A stretch of DNA of 33,121 nt from Clostridium sp. LS (GTDB lineage: Bacteria; Bacillota; Clostridia; Clostridiales; Clostridiaceae): positions 1 to 33,121 of the forward strand of contig NZ_AUUU01000060.1 of assembly GCF_002760435.1 (NCBI RefSeq), given 5' to 3'. The first letter of the stretch is position 1. Every line of letters begins with the position of its first letter. Position numbers and translations under genes: made by a program. Positions 15,650 to 23,979 of this stretch are shown one piece after another. The notes under the pieces are model-generated. The model was given only the letters and a program-made list of their open reading frames with translations, was not told where the DNA came from and did not search any database.

Positions 15650-15682
15650 ATGAAAGCAAGTGTAAAGGTGATTGCTTGTTAA
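15650..15682 (+). CDS. Leader mini-ORF 1 (10 codons)
   Basis: ATG to TAA encodes MKASVKVIAC, preceded by AAAGGAG nine bases upstream. The close match to a strong SD, the position just after a promoter and the terminator downstream fit a leader peptide used to sense ribosome stalling. A second ATG at 15643 in another frame would encode 23 residues but sits only two bases from the SD, so it is less likely. Confidence 0.55.
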   Translation: MKASVKVIAC

Positions 15683-15715
15683 AACTAAATATGGGCGAAA
15701 ATGTGATTTTATAGA

Positions 15716-15725
15716 GGGGTACCCC
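15716..15725. other. GGGGTACCCC palindrome in the rsgA leader
   Basis: A 10-bp GC palindrome stands out in very AT-rich surroundings between leader ORF 1 and the attenuator. It may form part of alternative leader structures. Confidence 0.4.
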
Positions 15726-15846
15726 CTTTGTTTGTTATGCATTTTTGCGGCTATAATAACCTTTCATAAATATACTGACTATTAAGGAAAGTTTTAATTG
15801 TATTTAAGTGAAATATAAATTTCATTTAATTAGTTTTATTAATGTA

Positions 15847-15892
15847 TCCGTGGATAGCAGCCGTTTTTGAGGTTGTGTCTGCGGAATTTTTT
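15847..15892 (+). terminator. Attenuator-like terminator in the rsgA leader
   Basis: CCGTGGATAGCAGCC pairs with GGTTGTGTCTGCGG in a 14-bp stem with one bulged G and several wobbles; seven T residues follow. It lies inside the leader, downstream of mini-ORF 1 and about 165 bp before rsgA, so it should reduce readthrough. GCGGCTATAATAACC (15747-15761) can partly pair with the left arm and is a candidate antiterminator. Confidence 0.65.
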
Positions 15893-15940
15893 TGCCCATT
15901 TTTAAGAATAATTAAGCAATCAATGAAAGGAATATGTAAT

Positions 15941-15976
15941 ATGAAAAATTTATATCGTGATAGAAAAAAATTTTAA
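15941..15976 (+). CDS. Leader mini-ORF 2 (11 codons)
   Basis: ATG to TAA encodes MKNLYRDRKKF, with AAAGGA nine bases upstream. It lies between the attenuator-like terminator and rsgA. It may be a second leader peptide or chance; its basic, Lys/Arg-rich sequence is noted. Confidence 0.4.
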   Translation: MKNLYRDRKKF

Positions 15977-15980
15977 TTAT

Positions 15981-16039
15981 GGCACATTTAATTAAATGAT
16001 TGGTTAAATGTAAATCCCTATTATTTTCTTTCATGTGCC
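15981..16039 (+). repeat. GGCACAT/ATGTGCC inverted repeat before rsgA
   Basis: GGCACAT (15981-15987) and ATGTGCC (16033-16039) are complementary arms enclosing 45 bases. The right arm belongs to repeat copy B and ends seven bases before the rsgA SD. Confidence 0.4.
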
Positions 16040-16042
16040 TAA
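16021..16042 (+). repeat. Copy B of the 22-nt interspersed motif
   Basis: It matches 103-124 at 19 of 22 positions, including TTTCATGTGCCT. It sits immediately upstream of the rsgA ribosome binding site. Confidence 0.4.
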
Positions 16043-16056
16043 TATGGAGGAAATAA

Positions 16057-17127
16057 ATGAATAATTATATAAGACAATATGGATATGACGACTTTTTTGA
16101 AAAACAAGTAGATGGGCTTAATATATCATCAACTGATTTAGTACCTGCAAGGGTGATTGAAGTTCAAAAGGATCAGTATAAGATTGTGACCGAGTATGGA
16201 GAAAATGATGCGAAGTTAAAAGGGGCTTTATTCTATAATGCTAAGATATATAATGTATATCCTACTATAGGTGATTTTGTTCTAGTGAAACACAATGCGT
16301 TGGGGGAAGATATTATATATTACGTACTTGAAAGAAAGAGCAAATTTTCAAGGCTTGATTCTTATAATAAAGTGGAACAGATTGTAGCTGCTAATTTTGA
16401 TTATGTATTTATAATGCTTTCACTAAACAATGATTTTAATATCAAACGAACAGAAAGATATTTAGCAGCAGCGTGGCAAAGTGGAGCTTCACCAGTAATT
16501 ATAATGACAAAATTGGATTTATGTGATGATTATAATTCATATAGAGAAAAAATTGAAGAAATAGCTCCTTTTGTACCTATAATAGGTGTGAGTTCAGTTA
16601 CAGGCGAAGGCTTGGAGGAATTATGGACTTATATTGGAGAATCTAAAACTATAGTGTTCTTGGGATCTTCAGGTATAGGAAAATCATCACTTGTAAATGC
16701 ACTTTCTGGTGAAAAAATAATGAAAGTTAATAATATTCGTGAAGATGATAGTAAAGGACGTCATACTACAACTCATAGGCAGCTCATAAAACTTAAAAAT
16801 AATGCTATGATTATTGATACACCAGGTATGCGTGAACTAGGATTGTGGGATGTATCAGAAGGATTAGATATAGCATTTGATGATATTGAAGAATTAGCTA
16901 AAAGATGCAAATTTAAAGACTGCATGCATGATAAGGAACCCGGATGTGCTGTAAAAGCTGCTTTAGAAACTGGAGAATTATCTAAGAAAAGGTGGAGTAA
17001 TTATTTAAAGCTTAAGAAAGAAGCAGAGTTTGCTAAATATAAAGAAAATATGAGCTTACGTTCAAGAGAAAAAACTCAATGGAAGGGTATCTCTAAATTA
17101 CAAAAGGAACTGAAAAGGAAATTTTAA
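16057..17127 (+). CDS. rsgA: Ribosome small subunit-dependent GTPase (RsgA/YjeQ family)
   Basis: This 356-aa protein has the RsgA order: an N-terminal OB fold (about 25-95), a circularly permuted GTPase with G4 TKLD (151-154) before G1 GSSGIGKSS (203-211) and G3 DTPG (254-257), then a zinc domain with Cys284, Cys289, His291 and Cys297. RsgA acts in late 30S assembly and dissociates GTP-dependently from the subunit. The usual Firmicute RsgA is about 290-300 aa and sits beside the prpC/prkC genes; this longer protein in a different setting may be a second paralogue. It has SD GGAGG and a long leader with mini-ORFs and an attenuator, suggesting control by translation. Confidence 0.9.
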   Translation: MNNYIRQYGYDDFFEKQVDGLNISSTDLVPARVIEVQKDQYKIVTEYGENDAKLKGALFYNAKIYNVYPTIGDFVLVKHNALGEDIIYYVLERKSKFSRLDSYNKVEQIVAANFDYVFIMLSLNNDFNIKRTERYLAAAWQSGASPVIIMTKLDLCDDYNSYREKIEEIAPFVPIIGVSSVTGEGLEELWTYIGESKTIVFLGSSGIGKSSLVNALSGEKIMKVNNIREDDSKGRHTTTHRQLIKLKNNAMIIDTPGMRELGLWDVSEGLDIAFDDIEELAKRCKFKDCMHDKEPGCAVKAALETGELSKKRWSNYLKLKKEAEFAKYKENMSLRSREKTQWKGISKLQKELKRKF

Positions 17128-17194
17128 TATTTCGGTGAAGTGTTAGAATATATATTATATAAAATATATTATTATAAATGTAGTTAAATTAAAG

Positions 17195-17228
17195 TAATCC
17201 CCTAAGGTTTTATGTGCTTAGGGGATTA
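17195..17228. terminator. Bidirectional terminator between rsgA and the activase gene
   Basis: TAATCCCCTAAG (17195-17206) pairs perfectly with CTTAGGGGATTA (17217-17228). The two flanking genes converge on it, and both sides have T-rich sequence in the needed direction. Confidence 0.8.
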
Positions 17229-17257
17229 TTATTTATTTAATTTTAGATAGTTTTAAA

Positions 17258-18232
17258 TTATGCTCCCTTATCAATTTTTTCATTCATGGTATTAGTCCAT
17301 TTTCCACATCTATCTCCAAAACAGCCTATTATAATATCTTCATTCTTTATTCTTACAACTTCACATCTATTGGAGCAGCCTTCACATTCAAAACTACTAG
17401 AAATGAAGTTGGAATCTGCTATATCAAAACCTCTAAAATTAGTTACACCTGTTTTATCAACTGTTTCTTTAGCAATAATTGCAGCGCCAATGGCACCCAT
17501 GACATTATAATGTTCAGGTACGTACACTTCGCTGCCTAAAGCTTTTTCAAAAGAAAATTTCATTCCTTTATTAGCAGCAACACCGCCCTGAAAGAATATT
17601 TTAGAACATATTTCTTTGCCTTTACCGATATCATTAAGATAATTTCTAACAAGAGCTTCACACAATCCGTTTATTATATCAGCTTCGTTATAGCCAAGCT
17701 GTTGCTTATGTATCATATCGGATTCTGCAAAAACCGCACATCTTCCAGCTATTCGAAGTGGAGTTGTTGAGTTTAATGCATAATCACCAAATTCTTCTAT
17801 TGGAATTCCTAATCGTTCGGCCTGCCTATCAAGGAAAGAACCAGTTCCGGCGGCACAAACATTATTCATAGCAAAATCTATGGCAATACCATCTTTTAAT
17901 ATTATTATTTTAGAATCTTGCCCACCTATTTCTAATATTGTTCTAACGTCTTTATCTATTTCTAATGCTGCACATGCGTGAGCTGTAATTTCGTTTTTTA
18001 CTGCATCTGCACCGATTATAAATGATGCAATCTGTCTTCCGCTGCCTGTAGTTCCAACTGCATTTATCTCTTCATCTTTATATTTTTCCTTTAGAATTTT
18101 GAAACCTTCTTGAATTGCATTTATTGGCTTTCCTTTTGTTCTCAAATATAGTTTTTCAACTACATTCATGCTACTATCTAAAAGAACAATATCAGTACTT
18201 ACTGAGCCAACATCAACACCTAGATAATACAT
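17258..18232 (-). CDS. Acyl-CoA dehydratase activase-like ATPase (HgdC/BadF family)
   Basis: This 324-aa protein has the ASKHA ATPase motifs GVDVGSVSTD (5-14), GTTGSGR (60-66), EIGGQDSK (101-108) and QGGVAANKG (215-223). Cys126 and Cys165 match the pair that holds the bridging [4Fe-4S] cluster in the HgdC dimer. A C-terminal extension adds Cys283, 286, 290, 304 and 309, which could bind another metal centre. Such activases use ATP to push an electron at very low potential onto a partner protein. It is the third gene of the operon and overlaps the second by 20 bp. No HgdAB-type dehydratase lies next to it, so the electron acceptor is probably encoded by the two upstream genes. Confidence 0.87.
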   Translation of the reverse strand: MYYLGVDVGSVSTDIVLLDSSMNVVEKLYLRTKGKPINAIQEGFKILKEKYKDEEINAVGTTGSGRQIASFIIGADAVKNEITAHACAALEIDKDVRTILEIGGQDSKIIILKDGIAIDFAMNNVCAAGTGSFLDRQAERLGIPIEEFGDYALNSTTPLRIAGRCAVFAESDMIHKQQLGYNEADIINGLCEALVRNYLNDIGKGKEICSKIFFQGGVAANKGMKFSFEKALGSEVYVPEHYNVMGAIGAAIIAKETVDKTGVTNFRGFDIADSNFISSSFECEGCSNRCEVVRIKNEDIIIGCFGDRCGKWTNTMNEKIDKGA

Positions 18233-19310
18233 TTTGTTTTCTCCTTTCTAATAAGTCTAAAAATGCTTCTATCCTTGTAACATATCCACCTTCTCCAGTC
18301 ATTTCATCAACTACAAGAGTTAAGATAGGAAAATCTTTATCTTTAGATATAGTAGGAAGCATAGCTTTGCATACAATTTCAGGCATGCATCCCATTGGGA
18401 ATATTTGAATGGCGCCATCAAATCCTTCTTGCGTAGCCAGTACTGCTTCCCCAATACATTCCCTTGCATGGCCGCCAATATATAATGGAAGATATTCTTT
18501 TGAGGCTTTCCGTATATCTAATGAATTAATTCCAAGAACTGACATGAGTGAATCTTTTGCCCACCAACTTGGAGTAAGCCTTCTTTGAGTTGAAACTCCG
18601 TATTCCATAAGTTTATCTTCAATAAAGAGATTTGAGAATGGTTCTATTATTGTATAAATTTCGCCTATAATAGCTATTTTTAATGGATTCCTATCTTTAT
18701 ATATTTCTATGGAACTAAGACTTTTATCATAAGTATTTAATATTCGTATCATTTCATTTGGATTATTACTATTTGCTGCATCAATTCTGCATTTATTTAG
18801 CAATCTTTTACATTCTCCTTTGTTTTTTTCATATCCAGCTAAATAATGCGCTTTTGCCTCGATTTTATCAATAAGATTTAAAACCTTAAATCCAACGCGT
18901 AAAGCATTTAATTTTTGAACCGTAGTTTTATTACTATTTGAAGATATAAAGGATATCCTATTTAAAAATTCTTTTAAACCTATTTCTGAGGGCTTATCTA
19001 ATACAATAAAATTTAAATCATGACCTAGTTTTTTTAAGATATTGATTTGTAATTCACAATATTCGCCATATCTGCAAGGGCCGCAGCTTCCTGTAATTAT
19101 TATTGTATCTGCTCCGTTTTCAATTCCTTGAATATAATTTCCCATCATAAGCTTAAATGGTAAACACATATCCTCAGGTGAATACATGGAACCTATTTCT
19201 AATGATTTCTTGCTGTTGAATTCTGGGATTAGGTAATCTACACCAAGGGCATCAAAAGTAGCCTTGGCAACGAGATATACATTTCCAAGGTGAGGTGTCA
19301 TAATTTTCAT
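18213..19310 (-). CDS. HgdB-like protein of the COG3581 group
   Basis: This 365-aa protein has Cys49 (SPEDMCLPFK), Cys76 and Cys79 (GSCGPC) and Cys85, with MGCMPEIVC further on, consistent with iron-sulfur ligation as in the 2-hydroxyacyl-CoA dehydratase D-component family. It matches the last segment of the giant activase-related proteins (about 1,400 aa) common in Firmicutes, here as a separate gene. Its end, TGEGGYVTRIEAFLDLLERR, is nearly the same as that of the 296-aa neighbour, showing that the two are paralogues. SD AAAGGAGG lies inside the upstream gene. The function is unknown; a reductase centre fed by the downstream activase is likely. Confidence 0.82.
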   Translation of the reverse strand: MKIMTPHLGNVYLVAKATFDALGVDYLIPEFNSKKSLEIGSMYSPEDMCLPFKLMMGNYIQGIENGADTIIITGSCGPCRYGEYCELQINILKKLGHDLNFIVLDKPSEIGLKEFLNRISFISSNSNKTTVQKLNALRVGFKVLNLIDKIEAKAHYLAGYEKNKGECKRLLNKCRIDAANSNNPNEMIRILNTYDKSLSSIEIYKDRNPLKIAIIGEIYTIIEPFSNLFIEDKLMEYGVSTQRRLTPSWWAKDSLMSVLGINSLDIRKASKEYLPLYIGGHARECIGEAVLATQEGFDGAIQIFPMGCMPEIVCKAMLPTISKDKDFPILTLVVDEMTGEGGYVTRIEAFLDLLERRKQNVLSRC

Positions 19311-19311
19311 G

Positions 19312-20202
19312 TTATTGCCTCCTTTCTAACATGTCAACAAAAGCTTCTATTCTAGTATCAAATCCAGATTCTCCAGTATGTTCGTCAACTTTTAATATTA
19401 AAAAAGGAAAGTCTTTAGTTTTTTCTTTTATTAAGTCTATAACTACAGAATCTATGCCACATGCAAAGGATGATATGTATACTATGCCATCTACTTTTTT
19501 ATTTTCTGATAAATATGTTGATACTCCATATGCATTTCTTGCAAAAGTCCAAAAAGGTCTTTTAAATAAATCTTTTGTTTTAAGAGAGATAGAATCTTCA
19601 TCTATAAATTCTTCTGTTATAATTCCGACGCCAAGCATATTGAGTTTTTTTACTAAATTCATATTAATAAAATTGTCATAAACATTATAGGGGTGGCCAA
19701 TTAAGGCTATATTTATTTTATAACCTTCACTTTTTATTCCTATTTGAGACTTATTTTGCTCGTTTAATGCTTCATAATAGGCTCTCTTAATTTTTTTCTT
19801 ATTATTTGTTATCATGCTTCCAGTAGAAAGCACCCATTTATATAATTTTTCCTTTGATGTTGCATAAATAGGAGCCATAGTAACTTTGGGCATGTTAGGT
19901 ACACTATTTACAATCATTTCTGGAAGTCCACAAAATTTAGGGCAAATAAATTCATGCTCTGAAAGCTGCATTATTCTTGGTATAACGATAATATCGCATT
20001 TATCTTTAATAGCCGCTACATGGCCATGGAAAATCTTCATTGGTAAACATGCTTCATTTACACAATGTTTTACGCCTGCATCTAAGATTTGTTTGTTTGT
20101 ATCAGGGGATGTAACTATTTCTGCTCCGAGTTCATAAAAGAATTTTTCAAGGAAGCCAGAATATTTATAATTTAATAGTCCTTTAGGAATTCCAACCTTC
20201 AT
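19312..20202 (-). CDS. HgdB-like protein of the COG3580/DUF2229 group
   Basis: This 296-aa protein starts IGIPKGLL-like (VGIPKGLLNYKY), then has Cys47 and Cys52 (HCVNEACLPMK), ICPKFCG and SFACGID, the cysteine pattern of the DUF2229 part of activase-related proteins. It is the first gene of the operon, one base from the next. SD AGGAG precedes it. With the next two genes it rebuilds, as separate proteins, the modules otherwise fused in one giant protein. It is likely a cytoplasmic iron-sulfur protein; no substrate can be proposed. Confidence 0.82.
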   Translation of the reverse strand: MKVGIPKGLLNYKYSGFLEKFFYELGAEIVTSPDTNKQILDAGVKHCVNEACLPMKIFHGHVAAIKDKCDIIVIPRIMQLSEHEFICPKFCGLPEMIVNSVPNMPKVTMAPIYATSKEKLYKWVLSTGSMITNNKKKIKRAYYEALNEQNKSQIGIKSEGYKINIALIGHPYNVYDNFINMNLVKKLNMLGVGIITEEFIDEDSISLKTKDLFKRPFWTFARNAYGVSTYLSENKKVDGIVYISSFACGIDSVVIDLIKEKTKDFPFLILKVDEHTGESGFDTRIEAFVDMLERRQ

Positions 20203-20398
20203 ATGTAATTCACTCCTATAAAATTTAAGCTCATTTTTGTATTTTTCACATAAATTACAAAATTATTCATGTTAATAAAAAAATTATTAAATTAATAGAA
20301 TATAGAATTACTAATATGGATTCTATTTTATGAGAAAAGCTTTATATATTGAAAATAGGAATTAACATTAATAATAATTTATATTTTTTAAGAAAAAA
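20203..20398. other. AT-rich spacer between two minus-strand operons
   Basis: The stretch holds the SD of the activase operon and presumably its promoter; TTAACA with TATGTG 17 bp downstream on the minus strand is a weak candidate. I see no gene or structured RNA. Confidence 0.3.
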
Positions 20399-20442
20399 GC
20401 CTTTGGTTTTCCTAAAAAATATTTTTAGAAATTGCCAAAGGC
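20399..20442 (-). terminator. Terminator of the GH3-GH8 operon
   Basis: GCCTTTGG (20399-20406) pairs with CCAAAGGC (20435-20442), with an inner CCTAAAAA/TTTTTAG stem. On the minus strand it is followed by TTTTTTCTT. Confidence 0.85.
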
Positions 20443-20509
20443 GAGTTTCTCCTTAACTTTTCACTTACCACTTATAACTTGTTATTTCTTCTCTGATTTA
20501 CAGCTAGTT

Positions 20510-21691
20510 TTAGTCTATATACCAATTCCCAGTAGCAACTATCATAGCTAAAAGTTTTAGTGTATTTTCATAAAAGGTACATTTGCTTATTGGTTTTTGT
20601 ATTAAAGTTTCCCATAAGGAAATAGTCCAATGATCGTGTTCTTTTTCTATAAGAGAACTAACTAGAAAAGGTGCAATAAATGATAAGTTGTTTTTTGAAC
20701 CAAAAGAAGATCCGGGAGGCCCATTAGCTATATAATAGCCAGAGCTTATATTTTCTGGGTCATATGAAGTATTTTTTTTAATCCAATTATTGAGAGTATG
20801 CAATTCTTCTGTTACCGGGGTTTTATTTATAATAATATCCATAGAGTAACGCCAGGGAATTCTACAGCTGTTAAAGTAATAATCTCCGTCATGAACAGTT
20901 TCTAAGATTTTGATTTTAGGTGCTATATAAGTATCTTTATACTTTATGAAAAAATCGGGCATAAGCCCGTTTGATTTACTTTCTTTCTGCATTTGTTTAG
21001 AAATTATTGAGTCAATCTTATTAATCACCATTTGCCATTTATGACTGTTTTGTACATCAAATTTACAAAATTCCCGGATATGATACTTTAAAAAATCTGA
21101 ACTTCTAGTTACATATTGGAATTTATTAATTTTCGATCCCTTTACCCAATCTCCCAGAGTTAAGATATAATCATTTTCATTTACACAGCTATCCATTAGA
21201 GCATTAATTCTTTTGATTGCTTCATTTTTGTAGCTGATTTTATCATTTTCTCCCCAAATTTTATGTGCAAGAAGCAGTCCGTAACTAATGTCCATATCCC
21301 CGTCAGTTGCAGAAGAGGTTTCAGCTTCAGCATTAATAATATTACCATTAGAATCTTTAATTTGTTGCCATGCCATTAAATTGGGATTATAAAAACTTTG
21401 GTAAGATTTTATATAATTATATATTGCTGTAAAGTGAATTTTAGCAGTAAGATCAAATTTACTCATCAGCGGGAATATTATCATACCATAGCCCATTGCC
21501 TCTGAAACTGTAACAGCATTTTTAGGAGCAGGCTGATCCAGCGCATAAAATAGATATTCCTTTAGAGTAGGAAAATCATTTGTAGGCCTTAAGTAGCGTA
21601 TCTTCCAATCATTATAGAAAGATAGTAACTCTAAATTTAAGTTGCTTTGGGAATAGTAATTAACTAATGTGTCATTATAAATTATGGTCAC
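20510..21691 (-). CDS. Glycoside hydrolase family 8, no signal peptide
   Basis: This 393-aa protein has the GH8 motifs VSEAMGYGM with the acid Glu64, SSATDGDMDISYGLLLAHKIWG (Asp130/132/134, sugar binding) and SCRIPWRYSMD with Asp285 at the position of the catalytic base in the GH8a subgroup. It looks fully equipped to hydrolyse a beta-1,4-linked glucan, xylan or chitosan-type chain. There is no signal peptide or dockerin, so it probably acts on imported oligosaccharides, as cytosolic GH8 exo-oligoxylanases do; the substrate is not settled. The start is GTG, with AAAGG only two bases away, an unusually tight spacing, but the next in-frame Met falls in the active site. It follows the GH3 gene by 26 bp. 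Confidence 0.85.
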   Translation of the reverse strand: MTIIYNDTLVNYYSQSNLNLELLSFYNDWKIRYLRPTNDFPTLKEYLFYALDQPAPKNAVTVSEAMGYGMIIFPLMSKFDLTAKIHFTAIYNYIKSYQSFYNPNLMAWQQIKDSNGNIINAEAETSSATDGDMDISYGLLLAHKIWGENDKISYKNEAIKRINALMDSCVNENDYILTLGDWVKGSKINKFQYVTRSSDFLKYHIREFCKFDVQNSHKWQMVINKIDSIISKQMQKESKSNGLMPDFFIKYKDTYIAPKIKILETVHDGDYYFNSCRIPWRYSMDIIINKTPVTEELHTLNNWIKKNTSYDPENISSGYYIANGPPGSSFGSKNNLSFIAPFLVSSLIEKEHDHWTISLWETLIQKPISKCTFYENTLKLLAMIVATGNWYID

Positions 21692-21717
21692 CGCCTTTCT
21701 ATTAATTTATTTAATAA

Positions 21718-23979
21718 TCAAGATGCATTTACTGATTTAAGGATATTATCTAACATATCATTGGTGAAATCGCCATTACTTATAACAGATAATTTATTAA
21801 TAGGGATGTATTTAAGGTAATTTATAATTTCTTCTTGGGTTTCCTTGTCACCCGTAATCAATTCAGCTATATTTTGAAGTATTGGTTCAATAACAGCTCT
21901 GGCATTTGGGTTAGTTAAGAATTCGCCAATTAGTGTATTTTCAGCATATTTAGGAACTGGTACATAAGCTGATTGAATGTATATATTTTTAGATAGTGCT
22001 ATATCCCTTGAAGACTTACCAATTAATATTTCATATGGACCACTTTCTACAACCCAAGAGTTTGTTGCTCTATCGTAGTAGGAGAAATCTCTTGTACTAA
22101 GATAGAAGGTTACTTCTTTTTCTTCTCCAGGGAAAAGAGGTATTTTTGTAAAGGCCTTCAGCTCCTTTTCAGGTCTTGGTGTAGAACTAATTATATTTCT
22201 TACATAAAGTTCTACAACTTCTTTACCAAAATATTTGCCGGTATTTTTTACTTTTAGTTTTACTTCAACAATATCAGTATCTCTTACTACATCTTTGCTT
22301 AATGTTAAATCACTATAGTTAAAGGTAGTATAAGATAATCCAAAACCAAAAGGAAATTCAACAGGAATTTCTTTCTTGTCATAATATCTATAGCCAACAA
22401 AAATTCCTTCTCTATATTCTAGATGATTTTCAGGACTAACATTATCTAGGTAAGTAGGAGTGTCTGACAACTTCATGGGAAATGTAGATGATAACTTCCC
22501 AGATGGAGTTACTATTCCAAATAAAATATTAGCAATAGCGCTTCCATTTGCCTGACCTGCAAGCCATGCCTCTAAAATAGCATCAGGGTATTTAGACCAT
22601 GATGAAGTAGTTAGCGGTGAACCATTGTTAAGTACTAAAATAACATTTTTGTGTATTTTGCTAATTTCTTTAATTAGCTTTATTTGATTTTCAGGTAAAT
22701 TAGCATCTTTGTTATCTTCATTTTCTGCATCATAGGAGTCAGGAGTCCCTGCAAATATTATAACTACATCAGATTCCTTGGCAACCCTCTTTGCTTCTCT
22801 ATGGAGAGTATTATCATCTTCGCCTGTATCATCAGAGGAAGTATTATATCCTTTTGCATAATTGATTTTGATTGAATTTCCAACTAATTTGGTTATTTCG
22901 TTATAAGGATTTTCAAGTATCGTAGGGACGACAGAGGAAGTACCAGTACCTTGATATCTTGGATTCTTTGCATATTCTCCAATTATAGCTATTCTCTTAT
23001 TTTTTAATCTTTCTCTTTTTAGTGGTAATATGTTGTGTCTGTTTTTTAGAAGGACCATACAATTTTCAGCAGCTTCTCTTGCTAAATCATGGTGCTTCTC
23101 TTTATCATAAGTATCATATGAATTTTGATTATGAGCAATTCTAAATACTATATTTATTATATCTTCCACAGCCTTATTTAAGACTGCTGGGTCTAAAGCA
23201 CCATTTAGAACAGCATCAACTATTGATTTACTATTAATGTATGAATCAGGCAATTCTAAATTTAAACCTGCCATTAATGAGTCTATTATCGAATCTACAC
23301 CATACCAGTTTGATAGCACTAATCCATCAAAATTCCATTGATTCCTCAAAAGATCAGTTAATAAAAGTTTATTTTCTGCACAAGGCATTCCATTTATATT
23401 ATTGTGAGCTGCCATAACTGCAAAGGGATGTCCTTTTTTTACGGCTATTTCAAAATTATATAAATAGATTTCATTTAATGGTTGATCACCAATAATATTG
23501 TTAATATTTTGTCTGTGGTATTCTTGATTGTTTCCGGCATAATCTTTTATACAGGCACCTACACCTTCACTTTGAAGTCCTTGAATAAAAGATGCAGAAA
23601 TTTCCCCACTTAGTACAGGATCTTCTGAAAAGTATTGGAAGTTTCTCCCGCTTAAGGGAGAGCGTTGAATATTCATAGAAGGTCCTAAAAGTAGATTTAC
23701 ATTTTCTGCTACGCATTCTTCTGCAATAGCTTTACCAACAGCATAAGCTAAGTCTACATCCCAAGATGATGATAAAGCAGAAGGTGTAGGAAAACACGTT
23801 GAAGGAATAATGTCAGAAAGGGTAGCAGATCTTTTTACAAGACCATTTGAGCCATAAGCTAAGGTTAACGAAGGAATCCCTAGTCTTTCTATATCTTGAG
23901 TTTCCCAAATATTTTTGCATGAGCACATCGATGCTTTTTCTTCAAGTGTCAATTGATTGATAATATTTCTTATATCCAC
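21718..23979 (-). CDS. GH3-like protein with a rebuilt active site
   Basis: This 753-aa protein has the full GH3 layout: barrel domain (about 1-290), alpha/beta sandwich (about 310-530), fibronectin-like domain (about 565-640) and the tail usual in clostridial members. The GH3 fold is clear from GRNFQYFSEDP (111-121). The nucleophile motif SDW reads SNW (Asn224), KHF reads KDY (Asp146), DGPHGLR reads YGSNGLV (Tyr42, Val48) and the SYN loop reads AHN. Glu near 430 (SYDAEN), at the acid/base position, remains. It is unlikely to be an ordinary beta-glucosidase. The reading frame is intact and it is co-transcribed with the GH8 gene. GTG start with a weak SD AAGGTG; no signal peptide. Confidence 0.85.
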   Translation of the reverse strand: MDIRNIINQLTLEEKASMCSCKNIWETQDIERLGIPSLTLAYGSNGLVKRSATLSDIIPSTCFPTPSALSSSWDVDLAYAVGKAIAEECVAENVNLLLGPSMNIQRSPLSGRNFQYFSEDPVLSGEISASFIQGLQSEGVGACIKDYAGNNQEYHRQNINNIIGDQPLNEIYLYNFEIAVKKGHPFAVMAAHNNINGMPCAENKLLLTDLLRNQWNFDGLVLSNWYGVDSIIDSLMAGLNLELPDSYINSKSIVDAVLNGALDPAVLNKAVEDIINIVFRIAHNQNSYDTYDKEKHHDLAREAAENCMVLLKNRHNILPLKRERLKNKRIAIIGEYAKNPRYQGTGTSSVVPTILENPYNEITKLVGNSIKINYAKGYNTSSDDTGEDDNTLHREAKRVAKESDVVIIFAGTPDSYDAENEDNKDANLPENQIKLIKEISKIHKNVILVLNNGSPLTTSSWSKYPDAILEAWLAGQANGSAIANILFGIVTPSGKLSSTFPMKLSDTPTYLDNVSPENHLEYREGIFVGYRYYDKKEIPVEFPFGFGLSYTTFNYSDLTLSKDVVRDTDIVEVKLKVKNTGKYFGKEVVELYVRNIISSTPRPEKELKAFTKIPLFPGEEKEVTFYLSTRDFSYYDRATNSWVVESGPYEILIGKSSRDIALSKNIYIQSAYVPVPKYAENTLIGEFLTNPNARAVIEPILQNIAELITGDKETQEEIINYLKYIPINKLSVISNGDFTNDMLDNILKSVNAS

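Noticed and set aside
21718..23979. Calling the GH3 gene a pseudogene
   Set aside because: The reading frame is intact over 753 codons and changes are confined to the active site, which favours altered function over decay.
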